A DNA stretch of 64,000 bases from Mycolicibacterium chlorophenolicum (GCF_001044235.1 NZ_JYNL01000048.1:62001-126000); one strand, 5' to 3'. Shown: positions 45,264 through 54,727, counted from the first letter of the stretch. Program-made: numbers and translations. Notes: generated from the letters alone by a model not told the origin.

Positions 45264-46115
45264 CTATGGGTTGAAGAACAGGTGCTTGTATCGCAGGCCG
45301 AGCCACGGCCGGCGGCCCGTCGCCGTCATCGCGCCGCGCTGAAACGCCTGGGACGAAGGCAACCGCCCGTATACGACGAGCAGGAAGGTCACGGGATCTG
45401 CGGAGATCACGCAGTCCACCGGCCCGCCCGGGGCCCGCACCTCTGCATTGCCGTCGGCGACCTCGATGACATACCGGGGGCCGTTGCCGCGGAGTCGGAC
45501 CTCATACGTCACCGGCGCGCCGCGGCCGGCCTCGGGGCGTACGACCAGGGGCGACATCGCCGGGCACACCGTGCCCACGATGAGGTTCGCGTCCGCGGCC
45601 GAGATCGGCCACGCCCGGCCCGTCCCGGTCGCGATGTCGTGTCCGTGCACGGTCAGCTCGCCCAGCGCCAGGGCAGTGAGGCAGTCCACGCTGCGGGTTC
45701 GGCCGGGGCCATACCAGGGCGTATCGCATTCCGTGTGCGGATCGGCTGCCACCGCGAGCTGCAGAAAGCGTTGCGCCGCGGCGGTTATCACCTCGGCCAA
45801 CCGTGTGCCGTCGGTGTGGTCGACCATCTCGATGGTGCTGGCATTGACCGCAGCCAGCCGGGTCGGAAAGTCCGCATCCGGATAGGGCTCCGGAGTCAGA
45901 GCCAACATCTCCCCGGCGATCGCCGCGCTGAAACCTGCCAATACGACGGACACATGCGCCGCGGTCTCGGCGACCGTCCAGTCGGTGCCCGCTGCCATGC
46001 GTCCGATGTCGTCGGTCTCCCGCACCATCGTCGTGAACCGTCGAAGCACCGCGCTGGTCGCCTCCTGAACCGCGTGCCGGTGTATTGCCACCACCGGTTT
46101 GGTGTGGATGGTCAT
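45264..46115 (-). CDS. Mycothiol-dependent maleylpyruvate isomerase-like (DinB fold) protein with SCP2-like C-terminal domain
   Basis: Protein of 283 residues. The N-terminal half is the helical MDMPI/DinB bundle with the metal-site histidine in WTVAETAAHVSVVL and a second in GELTVHGHDIA. The C-terminal part (about 185-283) is a beta-rich SCP2-like domain ending in a short Phe/Tyr-rich tail. Members use mycothiol and act in isomerisation or detoxification; the substrate here is unknown. ATG 46115 has GAGGAG eight bases upstream. It ends convergent with glgX, 31 bases apart, with no obvious hairpin. Confidence 0.8.
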   Translation of the reverse strand: MTIHTKPVVAIHRHAVQEATSAVLRRFTTMVRETDDIGRMAAGTDWTVAETAAHVSVVLAGFSAAIAGEMLALTPEPYPDADFPTRLAAVNASTIEMVDHTDGTRLAEVITAAAQRFLQLAVAADPHTECDTPWYGPGRTRSVDCLTALALGELTVHGHDIATGTGRAWPISAADANLIVGTVCPAMSPLVVRPEAGRGAPVTYEVRLRGNGPRYVIEVADGNAEVRAPGGPVDCVISADPVTFLLVVYGRLPSSQAFQRGAMTATGRRPWLGLRYKHLFFNP

Positions 46116-46341
46116 CGTGGGTCTCCTCGGGTTGATAGGAGTCGACTATCCGAAGTCGGCGGCGCGAGAACATCGGTCCCGGCGCGTAGATCCGTGCGGT
46201 GAGGTGCCGTAGCTCCACACCTCGGCACGGCAAATCTGCGCGTTTCCGCTGATGTTTGCGGCGCTCGATCACCTCATGCTGGCTAGCATGAGCAGAATCG
46301 ACCCACGGGCGGAAACGCCTTCGAATTGGAGCGACCTGGGC

Positions 46342-49300
46342 GTGAGCGAGCTTCCGACCGGAACGGTGACGTTGCTGCTGGCCGACGTCGAGGGCTCGAC
46401 GCGGCTGTGGCAGACCCAACCGGAGGAGATGGCCGCCGCGATCGCTCGACTCGATCACACCGTGTGGGAGGTCATCTCCACCCACCACGGTGTACGGCCC
46501 GTCGAGCAGGGCGAGGGGGACAGCTTCGTGGTCGCGTTCGCGCGTGCCAGCGACGCGGTGGCCTGCGCGCTGGAATTGCAGCGGGCGCCACTGGCCCCGA
46601 TCCGACTGCGCATCGGTCTGCATACCGGGGAGGTCCAGCTGCGGGATGAGGGCAACTACATGGGCCCGACCATCAACCGGACCGCACGTCTGCGCGACCT
46701 GGCCCACGGCGGGCAGACCGTGCTGTCGGCCACCACCGAGGATCTGGTCTTCGACCGGCTGCCCGCCGACGCCTGGCTCATCGACCTCGGTGCGCATCAG
46801 TTACGGGATCTGCCGCGTCTGGAGCGGATTGCGCAGCTGTGCCATCCCGACCTCCGAAACGATTTCGCGGTGCTGCGCACAGGAGAAACCGTTGTTTCCC
46901 AGCATCTTCCGGTGCAGCTCACCAGCTTCGTCGGCCGCGAAGCGGAAATGCGCGACGTGCGCCGGCTCTTGGCTGACAGCCGACTTGTGACGCTCACCGG
47001 CGCGGGTGGTGTCGGCAAGACGCGGCTGGCGGTTCAGGTGGCGGCCGGGATCGCCGATGAGTTCGGCGGTGGCGTGGGATTGGTCGACCTGGCTCCGATC
47101 ACCGATTCCGATCTGGTGCCGTTGACGGTGATTCGTGCACTGGGCCTGCCGGATCACCCGGGCCGTTCCACGATGGACACGCTGCTGCGGTTCATCGGTG
47201 GACGTCGACTGTTGCTGGTACTGGACAACTGTGAGCATCTGCTGGCCGCTTGCGCGGAGCTCGTTGTGGCCCTTCAGGGCGGTTGCCCCGCAGTGAGGCT
47301 CATGGCGACGAGCCGTGAGCCGATCGGGGTGCCCGGGGAGGTGCATTGGCGGGTACCGTCGCTGTCGCTGGCCGACGAGGCGATGGAGTTGTTCGCCGAT
47401 CGCGCGCGACACGTCAGGCCGGATTTCTGCCTCACCGAGAGCAATTCCGCGACCGTAGCCGAGATCTGCCGGCGCCTCGACGGTGTCCCGCTGGCGCTCG
47501 AGTTGGCGGCGGCGCGGGTCCGTGTGTTGTCGCTGAACGAGATTCGCGACAGCCTGCATGACCGCTTCCGGCTGCTGACCGGCGGCGCGCGCACCGCGGT
47601 ACGCCGCCAGCAGACGTTGCGCGCCTCGGTGGACTGGTCGTTCGGGCTGTTGACCCAGCCCGAACGTATCGTGTTCGCCCGGTTGGCGGTGTTCGTCGGC
47701 GGGTTCGACCTCAACGCCGCAGAGACGGTCGGAGGTGGCGACGACGTGCAATCTCACCACGTCCTCGATCTACTCACCCTGCTGGTTGACAAGTCCCTCG
47801 TCGTGGCTGAAATGACCAGTGGTGCAACGCGATATCGAATGCTGGAGACGATGCGCCAGTATGCGCTCGAAAAGCTGGGCGAATCCGGCCATGGCGACGA
47901 TGTGCGTGCCCGTCACCGTGATCACTTCACGGGCCTGGCCGCTGTGCTCGACGCGCCCGCAGGCAGGGATTACGAGGAGCACATCGATCGGGTTCGAAGC
48001 GAGATCGACAACCTGCGAGCGGCTTTCGCCTGGAGCCGGGAGAACTCCGATCTCGAGCTCGCGTCGCATCTGGCATCCTCACTGCAACCGCTCTGGCTCG
48101 CGCGGGGGCGGATCCGGGAGGGGATGGCGTGGTTCGACGCCGTCCTCGCGGACGGTGCGGCACACCCGATCGATGTGGCGCCGGCGGTGCGCGCGCGGGC
48201 TCTCGCCGAGAACGCCGTCCTCGACGTGTACATGGGCGCCACCGACCGCGCGGAAAGAGCCTGGGAGGCCCTGACGATCGCGCGAGACATCGACGACCCC
48301 GCCCTGGTGTTGCGGGCGCTGACTGCCTGCGGCGGCATCGCGGTCTATGACCCCGAGGCCGGCAGACCCTACCTCGCCGAGGCGATTGACCTCGCCCGCT
48401 CGATCGGCGACACGTGGGGGCTGAGCCAGATCCTCGGCTTGCAGGCGTTCGCCGCGGTCATGGCGGGTGATCTGCCCGTGGCGCTCGCGGCCGCCGAGGA
48501 GGGACGCGACCTCGCCGACGCGATCGGTAACCGGTTCGACTCGCGGGCATGCCGGTGGGCTCTCGGTACCGCGCGCGGGATGGCCGGTGATCTGGTCGGG
48601 GCAGTCGCGCAGCTGCAGGAAGTGGCCGCCGAAGCCGACGTGTCCCGCGATGTGCTGTGGCGAAGCGGGGCACTGTCCTTGCAGGCGGTCATGCAGGCGT
48701 GGCACGGGGGACTGAGTGAGGCACGGGATGCGGCCAATTCGGCCATCACCGCCGCCGCACCTCTGGGCGCATTCCACCCCGGCCTCGCCTACGCCGGATT
48801 GACCTTCGCGACCCTGGCGGCAGGCGACGTCGCTGCGGCAGAGGATGCCGCCGCAGCGTGCAGGTCGCACTTCGATGCCTATCCCAAGATGGGTGCTATC
48901 TGGATTGGCATCACCGCCTATGCCGCACTGGCGCGCGGTGATGTGACCGCTGCTCGTCAACGGGCGGACGACGCTGTCGCCGCGACAACAGGCTCCCACC
49001 GGGCGCAGGCGCTCATCGCACGCGCCCTCGTTGCGTCGTTTCAGGGTGAACCCGAGCAGACTGAACGCGACGCTCACGACGCGCTCGCCGTCCTCGCCGG
49101 CATGCAGGCATACGGCGGAGTTCCCACCGCGCTCGAATGCCTCGCCAGGCTCGCCGTCGATGCAGGCAGGCACCGTGAGGCGGCGCGGCACCTCGGCGCG
49201 GCAGACGCCATCCGGCAGAGCATCGGTCAGGTCCTCTTCAGAATCTTCGACGCCGTCTACGAAGCCTCGTTGGCCGCGCTTCGCGATGCGATGGGCGAGG

Positions 49301-49605
49301 AGGACTTCGAGTCCGCCTGGGCCGAGGGCGCCGCGATGTCCGCCGACGAAGCGATCGCCTACGCGCAGCGGCGCCGCGGTGAACGCAAACGACCCACGAG
49401 CGGATGGGCATCGCTGACGCCGGCTGAACGCAACGTTGTCCGACTCGTCAGTGAGGGGCTCGCCACCAACGACATCGCCACAAGGCTTTTCGTGTCGCCG
49501 CGGACCGTACAGACGCACCTGACCCACATCTACGCCAAGCTCGGTGTGTCATCGCGGATAAAACTTGCTCAGGAGGCGGCCCGTCAGAACGAGCGGGCCG
49601 TGTAG
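46342..49605 (+). CDS. LuxR-family regulator with class III cyclase and NB-ARC-type ATPase domains (Rv0386-like)
   Basis: Multi-domain regulator of about 1,087 residues. It begins with a cyclase domain: TGTVTLLLADVEGSTRLW, GEGDSFVVAF, RIGLHTGEV, and INRTARLRD with the Asn and Arg of the active site kept. Then follow the ATPase (Walker A TGAGGVGKTRLA, sensor region LLVLDNCEHL, GVPLALELAAARV), winged-helix and TPR-like regions. A LuxR HTH closes the protein (LTPAERNVVRLVSEGLATND, FVSPRTVQTHLTHIYAKLGV). This order is known in M. tuberculosis Rv0386. GTG 46342 is chosen because it directly precedes the conserved SELPTGTVTL block and has GGAG upstream; ATGs at 46252, 46276 and 46288 would add an unconserved extension. 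Target genes are unknown. Confidence 0.85.
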   Translation: MSELPTGTVTLLLADVEGSTRLWQTQPEEMAAAIARLDHTVWEVISTHHGVRPVEQGEGDSFVVAFARASDAVACALELQRAPLAPIRLRIGLHTGEVQLRDEGNYMGPTINRTARLRDLAHGGQTVLSATTEDLVFDRLPADAWLIDLGAHQLRDLPRLERIAQLCHPDLRNDFAVLRTGETVVSQHLPVQLTSFVGREAEMRDVRRLLADSRLVTLTGAGGVGKTRLAVQVAAGIADEFGGGVGLVDLAPITDSDLVPLTVIRALGLPDHPGRSTMDTLLRFIGGRRLLLVLDNCEHLLAACAELVVALQGGCPAVRLMATSREPIGVPGEVHWRVPSLSLADEAMELFADRARHVRPDFCLTESNSATVAEICRRLDGVPLALELAAARVRVLSLNEIRDSLHDRFRLLTGGARTAVRRQQTLRASVDWSFGLLTQPERIVFARLAVFVGGFDLNAAETVGGGDDVQSHHVLDLLTLLVDKSLVVAEMTSGATRYRMLETMRQYALEKLGESGHGDDVRARHRDHFTGLAAVLDAPAGRDYEEHIDRVRSEIDNLRAAFAWSRENSDLELASHLASSLQPLWLARGRIREGMAWFDAVLADGAAHPIDVAPAVRARALAENAVLDVYMGATDRAERAWEALTIARDIDDPALVLRALTACGGIAVYDPEAGRPYLAEAIDLARSIGDTWGLSQILGLQAFAAVMAGDLPVALAAAEEGRDLADAIGNRFDSRACRWALGTARGMAGDLVGAVAQLQEVAAEADVSRDVLWRSGALSLQAVMQAWHGGLSEARDAANSAITAAAPLGAFHPGLAYAGLTFATLAAGDVAAAEDAAAACRSHFDAYPKMGAIWIGITAYAALARGDVTAARQRADDAVAATTGSHRAQALIARALVASFQGEPEQTERDAHDALAVLAGMQAYGGVPTALECLARLAVDAGRHREAARHLGAADAIRQSIGQVLFRIFDAVYEASLAALRDAMGEEDFESAWAEGAAMSADEAIAYAQRRRGERKRPTSGWASLTPAERNVVRLVSEGLATNDIATRLFVSPRTVQTHLTHIYAKLGVSSRIKLAQEAARQNERAV

Positions 49606-49668
49606 TCGTTAACGTATCGCAATCGGATCGTCGCTCGGCTGGATGAGCAGTGCTGCCACGATCAGCAT

Positions 49669-50544
49669 GTGGTCAGTCTCGGGTTACACGGTCTGGGCAT
49701 CGGCGCGGGAGCGTCCCGACCTGTGATCGATGCGGTCGCCGCGGCTGCCGAACGCTCGGGCTTCGCGACGTTGTGGATCGGCGAGCACGTCGTCATGGTC
49801 GACGAGCCGTCCTCGACATATCCCTACGATGCCGACGGCCGGATGGCGGTCCCGGCGGACGCCGACTGGCTCGATCCGCTGATCGCGCTCAGCTTCGCCG
49901 CGGCCGCCACCAACCGGATCGGGCTGGCGACGGGTGTGCTGCTGCTCCCCGAACACAACCCGGTCATCACCGCCAAGCGGGCGGCCTCGCTGGATTGCCT
50001 CAGCGGTGGTCGCCGGTTCTCGCTGGGCATCGGGGTCGGTTGGTCACGCGAGGAGTTCGACGCGCTGGGCGTGCCGTTCGCGCGGCGCGCCCGGCGCACC
50101 GAAGAGTATGTGGCGGCCATGCGCACGCTGTGGCGCGATGACGTGTCCACCTTCACCGGCGAGTTCGTCTCCTTCGACCGCGTGCGCGTCAATCCCAAGC
50201 CGGTGCGGCGCTGGATCCCGGTGATCTGTGGTGGCAACTCCGACGACGCCCTGCGACGCGTCGCCGAGTGGGGAGACGGGTGGTACGGCTTCAACCTCGC
50301 CGACGAGGAGGAGGTCGCCGAGCGCGTGTCGGTGTTGCGCAGGATGTGTCGCGAGGTCGGCCGCGATTTCGGTGATCTGAGGGTGTCGGTCTCCCTGAAG
50401 GAGTCGTCGCCCGCGAACCTCGTCAAGCTGGACGACATCGGCGTCGACGAGCTGGTCCTGGTCGCCGGGCCGCCCTATGACCCGATCGCCGCGGAACTCT
50501 GGGTCGACCAGCTGGCCCGCCAGTACGCGGGCGGGTGCCGGTAG
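49669..50544 (+). CDS. Luciferase-like (probably F420-dependent) oxidoreductase
   Basis: LLM-class TIM-barrel oxidoreductase of 291 residues. Typical blocks are FATLWIGEHVV, RIGLATGVLLLPEHNPVITAKRAASLDCLSGGR, SLGIGVGWSREEFDALG, and PVICGGNSDDALRRVAEWGDGWYG. These match the mycobacterial F420-binding LLM group more than bacterial luciferase. GTG 49669 is the first plausible start, with no strong ribosome site. It lies 63 bases after the LuxR gene and convergent with the NlpC/P60 gene. The substrate is not predictable. Confidence 0.88.
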   Translation: MVSLGLHGLGIGAGASRPVIDAVAAAAERSGFATLWIGEHVVMVDEPSSTYPYDADGRMAVPADADWLDPLIALSFAAAATNRIGLATGVLLLPEHNPVITAKRAASLDCLSGGRRFSLGIGVGWSREEFDALGVPFARRARRTEEYVAAMRTLWRDDVSTFTGEFVSFDRVRVNPKPVRRWIPVICGGNSDDALRRVAEWGDGWYGFNLADEEEVAERVSVLRRMCREVGRDFGDLRVSVSLKESSPANLVKLDDIGVDELVLVAGPPYDPIAAELWVDQLARQYAGGCR

Positions 50545-50550
50545 GGCCAC

Positions 50551-51648
50551 CTACGCGGTCGGCCGCCAGAACCCCTGGAACCCCTGATTCAGGTTCGTCG
50601 TCCTGATCGGCGAGAGCTTGACGGGGTCACCGGCCTCGATCATCGTCCCGTCGCCGACGATCATCGCGACGTGGCCGTCCCACACCGCGAGGTCGCCGGG
50701 CAGCAGCGATCCGGGCGCCACGGCCGCGCCGATGTCCTGCTCCTGGGCCAGCCGCGGCAGATTCAACCCCGCCTCGCGGTACGCCCACTGCGTCAGGCCG
50801 CTGCAGTCCAGACCCTGGCCCGGCGTCGTCCCGCCCCACTGGTACGGCACGCCGAGTTGTGTCAGCGCGTGCCGCACCGCGCTGGCGGCCACCGCGTTCG
50901 GCGCCATCACCACGGTCCCGTCGGGCAGCCGCACCGCGACCCCGTCGCCGAACGCCGCCGCCTCGGGCGTGTCCATCGGTGTCTCGGCGGACGTCAACGC
51001 GACCGGATCCGCGCCGAAGCCACCCCCGGGGGCGGCGCCGAACCCACTCGCGGATCCACCGCCGGGACCGCCGCCGGAGCCAGCCCAGCCCGGCGGGCCA
51101 CCACCGCTGCCGGACCACCCGGCGGGCGTGGTGGCCGCCGGGGCCGGCCGGTCGGCGACCGCGGCCGCGTGCCGGTCCAGTTCGGCGAGCAGTTCTTCGA
51201 CCACGGCGATGGCCCGGCCGAGCGCGTCCCGCGCCTCGGTCAGCAGTTCCTTGGCCACTCCCGGTTGATCCAGCCGGGGTTCGAGCGCTGCCGCCCTGGC
51301 CTCGAATTCGTCGACGATGTCCTGCAGGCGGCGGTGGGCCGCGGCGACCGCCCCGGCGGCCTCGCGGGCCACCGAGCCCAGCGACCCGGCCCGTGAGGCG
51401 GCCTCGTCGATGGCCGCGGACGTCGTCGCTGCGAACTCGGCTGCGGCGTCCGCACCGGTGCCCGACCAGCCCGCCTCGGCGTCGCGCCAGGCCTGTCCGG
51501 CTGCGTCGGCGACGTCCGTCAGCGTGTCGCGCACCCCGGTCAGCACCGCGGCGGGGTCGCCGGACGGATCGCCCGACCAGCCGGGACCCACCAGGGCCTG
51601 TACCCGGCGGATCGGCGCGGCGAGGGTGCTGACCAGGGCGCTGGGCAT
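50551..51648 (-). CDS. NlpC/P60 peptidase with WXG100-like N-terminal domain
   Basis: Protein of 365 residues. Residues about 1-160 are helical with a WSG turn (AGWSGTGADAAAEFA), like WXG100/EspC-type type VII secretion substrates. A Gly/Pro-rich linker (about 170-220) follows, then an NlpC/P60 domain with the catalytic Cys282 in LDCSGLTQWAYREAG and His in WDGHVAMIVGDG. It would cleave D-glutamyl-mDAP bonds of peptidoglycan. No Sec or Tat signal peptide is present, so ESX export together with the upstream small protein is the best idea. The start overlaps the stop of that gene by one base. Confidence 0.85.
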   Translation of the reverse strand: MPSALVSTLAAPIRRVQALVGPGWSGDPSGDPAAVLTGVRDTLTDVADAAGQAWRDAEAGWSGTGADAAAEFAATTSAAIDEAASRAGSLGSVAREAAGAVAAAHRRLQDIVDEFEARAAALEPRLDQPGVAKELLTEARDALGRAIAVVEELLAELDRHAAAVADRPAPAATTPAGWSGSGGGPPGWAGSGGGPGGGSASGFGAAPGGGFGADPVALTSAETPMDTPEAAAFGDGVAVRLPDGTVVMAPNAVAASAVRHALTQLGVPYQWGGTTPGQGLDCSGLTQWAYREAGLNLPRLAQEQDIGAAVAPGSLLPGDLAVWDGHVAMIVGDGTMIEAGDPVKLSPIRTTNLNQGFQGFWRPTA

Positions 51649-51947
51649 CAGAGCGCGATCCGCGTGGCGGCCCGCGCGTCGGCGCCGTCGTAGGCCTGAG
51701 CTGACCGCAGGGCGGCCTCGCGTGCCGCAGCCAGCGTGCCGCCCAGGCCGGTCACGGCCGCGGCGTCGTCGCCGGCGGCTCGGCCGAGGGCGGTCAGGAA
51801 CCGTACGCCGACCGGCCCGAAGGCGGCGGCGCCGTCCGCCGCGGCGGTCAGCCGGGACGCGGCGTCGTGCAGAGTGGCGGCGTGGCCGCTCGCGGCGCGG
51901 CCGTAGCCGCGCACGGTGTCGGTGTCGACGGACAGTCGGGCGAACAT
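51648..51947 (-). CDS. EspC/DUF2580-like small secreted protein (type VII secretion)
   Basis: Helical protein of 99 residues, MFARLSVDTDTVRGYGRAAS onward, with a central turn near AFGPVGVRFL. Its C-terminus has Tyr86-Asp-Gly-Ala-Asp90, which fits the YxxxD/E type VII export signal. EspC-family members pair with larger partner substrates; the partner would be the NlpC/P60 protein encoded immediately downstream (one-base overlap). ATG 51947 lies 52 bases from the divergent upp. Confidence 0.75.
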   Translation of the reverse strand: MFARLSVDTDTVRGYGRAASGHAATLHDAASRLTAAADGAAAFGPVGVRFLTALGRAAGDDAAAVTGLGGTLAAAREAALRSAQAYDGADARAATRIAL

Positions 51948-51999
51948 AGAGGGTTAGACGCCGGGAAACGCCGCACGGTTCCCGTTAAGGTCTGACCCC

Positions 52000-52623
52000 A
52001 TGGATGTGCGCGTTGTCGACCACCCGCTGGCCGCGGCGCGGCTGACCACTCTGCGCGACGAGCGGACCGACAACGCCGGCTTCCGCGCGGCGCTGCGCGA
52101 CCTGACGTTGATGCTGGTGTACGAGGCCACCCGCGATCTGCGCGTCGAGACCATCCCGGTACGCACCCCGATGGCGGAGACGGCCGGCGCACGGCTGGCG
52201 AATCCGCCGCTGCTGGTTCCGGTGCTGCGCGCGGGGCTGGGCATGGTGGATCAGGCGCACGCGCTGATCCCCGAGGCCCAGGTGGGGTTCGTCGGGGTGG
52301 CCCGCAACGAGGAGACGCATCAGCCGACCCCGTATCTGGAGTCGCTGCCCGACGACCTGAGCGCACGGCCGGTGATCGTGCTGGACCCGATGCTGGCCAC
52401 CGGCGGGTCGATGGTGCACACGCTGGAGCTGCTGTTCGCCCGCGACGCCGTCGATGTCACCGCCATCTGCGTCGTCTGCGCCCCCGAAGGTGTTGCGGCA
52501 CTGGAGAAGGCGGCGCCCGAACTACGGCTGTTCACCGCGAGCATCGACTCCGGTCTCAACGAGATCGCCTACATCGTCCCGGGTCTCGGCGACGCCGGCG
52601 ACCGTCAGTTCGGTCCGCGCTGA
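52000..52623 (+). CDS. upp: Uracil phosphoribosyltransferase
   Basis: Salvage enzyme of 207 residues converting uracil and PRPP to UMP. The PRPP site is VIVLDPMLATGGSM, and the uracil-binding C-terminal segment is YIVPGLGDAGDRQFG. VLRAGLGMVD is also typical. The hexamer TAAGGT (51986-51991) ends 8 bases before ATG 52000 and there is no ribosome site, suggesting a leaderless transcript. It corresponds to Rv3309c. Convergent with pmmB, 7 bases apart. Confidence 0.96.
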   Translation: MDVRVVDHPLAAARLTTLRDERTDNAGFRAALRDLTLMLVYEATRDLRVETIPVRTPMAETAGARLANPPLLVPVLRAGLGMVDQAHALIPEAQVGFVGVARNEETHQPTPYLESLPDDLSARPVIVLDPMLATGGSMVHTLELLFARDAVDVTAICVVCAPEGVAALEKAAPELRLFTASIDSGLNEIAYIVPGLGDAGDRQFGPR

Positions 52624-52630
52624 CCCGGCG

Positions 52631-54232
52631 CTACACCAGCGATCGGATGTCGTCGGCGAGCATGGACTGCACCCGTGCAGCCCGCTCCCGTGCCGCCGCG
52701 AGGTCACCCGTGCACCGAACTTCCAGGTAGCACTTCAGTTTCGGCTCCGTACCCGACGGCCGCACCACCACCCGCACCGACGTCGTGTCATCGCCGCCAG
52801 TGAACACCAGCGCATCGGTGCGTTCCGCCAGATCGGTGACGCCGACGGAGAAGCCGGCCAGTCGGGTCGGTGGCTCGCTGCGCAGGCTCACCATGACTTC
52901 TGCTGCGGCTGAGGGTGATTGGACGCGCCGGGTGACGGCGGTGGTGGTGTGCACACCGTGGCGGCGGGCCAGCTCGTCCAGCGCGTCGGGCACCGACCGT
53001 CCCTCGTCGCGCAGTGCGGCCACCAGGTCGCAGGCCAGGACGGCGGCGCTGATGCCGTCCTTGTCGCGCACCGCGGCCGGATCCACGCAGTGCCCGATCG
53101 CCTCCTCGTAGGCGTACACCAGCGTCCCGGGCACGTCGGAGTCGGCGCGCGCGAGCCACTTGAACCCGGTGAGCGTCTCGACATGCCGCGCGCCGTAACT
53201 CGCGGCGATGCTCGCCAGCATCCGCGACGACACCACGGTGCTCGCCACCACCGCCGTCGAAGCATCGCCCCGCGAGAGGAGGTAATCGCCCAGTAGCCAA
53301 CCGGTTTCGTCGCCGGAGAGCATCCGCCAGCCGGCCTCAGTCGGCACGCCGATGGCGCATCGGTCGGCGTCGGGATCCAGCGCGACGGCGATGTCGGCGC
53401 CGACGTCGGCCGCCAGCGCCAGGAGTGCGTCCGTGGCGCCGGGCTCTTCGGGATTGGGGAACGCGACGGTGGGGAAGTCGGGGTCGGGCGCGAACTGCGA
53501 CGCCACCACGTGCACGTCGGCGAAACCGGCGAGCGCGAGCGCGTCGAGGGCGTACTCGCCGCCGACTCCGTGCATCGCTGTCAGCGCTATGCGCACCGAT
53601 CCGGTGGCGCGGCGCACGCCGGCGGCTCGTTCGACGTAGGCGCGGATCTGCTCGGCGCCGGACACCGCGACGGGGGAGCGGGGGATCTCGTCGGCGGGCG
53701 GGGCGGTGGCGATGGCCGCCTCGATCTCCGCGTCGACGGGCGGGATGATCTGCAACCCGCCGGGGAAGTACACCTTGTAGCCGTTGTCCGACGCGGGATT
53801 GTGCGACGCGGTGATCTGCACGCCGGCCGCCGCGCCGGTGTGCCGCACCGTGAACGCCACCACGGGGGTGGGCACGGGCGCGAACATCAACAGCACCGGA
53901 AATCCCTGGGCGGCAAACACTTCCGCACAAGCACGGCCGAACTCCGCGGACCGGTGCCGGGCGTCGTAGCCGACGACGACGTGATCGTCGCCGAGTCCGC
54001 GCCGGCCCAGCACCGTCGCCACCGCCCACGTCGCGCGTAGCACCACCGCGAGGTTCACACCGTTGGGGCCGGCGCGCAGCGGGCCGCGCAGGCCTGCGGT
54101 GCCGAACGTCAGCGGCGCGGCGAAGCGATCGGCGAGGTCGGTGTCGGTGCAGGCGGCCAGTTCGGCGGCCGCGCCGGGATCCGGGTCGTGAGCCAGCCAC
54201 TCCCGGACCGCCGCGTGGAGGTCGGACGTCAC
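52631..54232 (-). CDS. pmmB: Phosphomannomutase / phosphoglucomutase
   Basis: Alpha-D-phosphohexomutase of 533 residues. The phosphoserine loop is ITASHNPASDNGYKVYF. The metal loop is ALDPDADRCAIG, the sugar-specificity region YAYEEAIGHCVDP, and the phosphate-binding loop VRPSGTEPKLKCYLE near the C-terminus. The EEAIG-type sugar loop and length match the PMM/PGM2-like PmmB (Rv3308). GTG 54232 follows the MarR stop directly with no intervening base, so the two are cotranscribed and the MarR protein may also set PmmB levels. Confidence 0.94.
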   Translation of the reverse strand: MTSDLHAAVREWLAHDPDPGAAAELAACTDTDLADRFAAPLTFGTAGLRGPLRAGPNGVNLAVVLRATWAVATVLGRRGLGDDHVVVGYDARHRSAEFGRACAEVFAAQGFPVLLMFAPVPTPVVAFTVRHTGAAAGVQITASHNPASDNGYKVYFPGGLQIIPPVDAEIEAAIATAPPADEIPRSPVAVSGAEQIRAYVERAAGVRRATGSVRIALTAMHGVGGEYALDALALAGFADVHVVASQFAPDPDFPTVAFPNPEEPGATDALLALAADVGADIAVALDPDADRCAIGVPTEAGWRMLSGDETGWLLGDYLLSRGDASTAVVASTVVSSRMLASIAASYGARHVETLTGFKWLARADSDVPGTLVYAYEEAIGHCVDPAAVRDKDGISAAVLACDLVAALRDEGRSVPDALDELARRHGVHTTTAVTRRVQSPSAAAEVMVSLRSEPPTRLAGFSVGVTDLAERTDALVFTGGDDTTSVRVVVRPSGTEPKLKCYLEVRCTGDLAAARERAARVQSMLADDIRSLV

Positions 54233-54676
54233 CTAGGTCAGTGTGCCCGTATCGGGGTCGGCGAGCTTGCGCAGGATGGGCGCCACGAGCATCAGCAGAT
54301 CGAACTCGAGGGTGGACAGCCGTTCCCGCATGGTGGTGTGCAGCCACGCGTCGCGCTCGGCGCGGTCGGCCTCCAGCAGCGTGGTGCCGTCAGCGGTGAT
54401 CTCGACGAGCTGGCGTCGGCGGTCGGCGGCGTCGGGCCTGCGGGCGACCAGCCGCCGCGACTCGAGCTCGTTGAGCGAATCGGTCAGCGACTGCGCCTTG
54501 ACGCCCAGTCGCACGCCCAGCTCCGCGGGTGTCGTGATGCCCGCCCGGCTGACCTCGCCGAGCAACTGCATCTGACTCAGCGTCAGCCCGTTGTCCGGAC
54601 GGTGCCGCCGCAGCTGCCGGGTGACCGCCATCATCGACTCCCGCAGCTCGGTCGCCGCCGACGCCTCGATACCCAT
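54233..54676 (-). CDS. MarR-family transcriptional regulator
   Basis: DNA-binding protein of 147 residues with the winged helix: LTLSQMQLLGEVSRAGITTP, ELGVRLGVKAQSLTDSLNEL (recognition helix), RRPDAADRRRQLVEITADG (wing). N- and C-terminal helices form the dimer. ATG 54676 has no ribosome site; a TATAAC -10 ends 6 bases upstream, so a leaderless transcript is likely. The frame open upstream is not supported. The divergent neighbour is an AbrB-type permease, and both promoters carry the same operator-like sequence, pointing to autoregulation plus control of the permease. Confidence 0.9.
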   Translation of the reverse strand: MGIEASAATELRESMMAVTRQLRRHRPDNGLTLSQMQLLGEVSRAGITTPAELGVRLGVKAQSLTDSLNELESRRLVARRPDAADRRRQLVEITADGTTLLEADRAERDAWLHTTMRERLSTLEFDLLMLVAPILRKLADPDTGTLT

Positions 54677-54678
54677 TA

Positions 54679-54694
54679 CCAAGTTATACCTTGG
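54679..54694 (-). promoter_or_regulatory. MarR promoter with operator-like palindrome (site 1)
   Basis: CCAAG-N6-CTTGG at 54679-54694 spans the minus-strand -10 TATAAC (complement of 54683-54688). A -35-like TGACTT lies 17 bases upstream (complement of 54706-54711). The site is 2 bases before the MarR ATG. Its half-sites match site 2 at the permease promoter. Confidence 0.55.
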
Positions 54695-54727
54695 CATCAC
54701 CACGCAAGTCACGCACAACGTCGCTGT

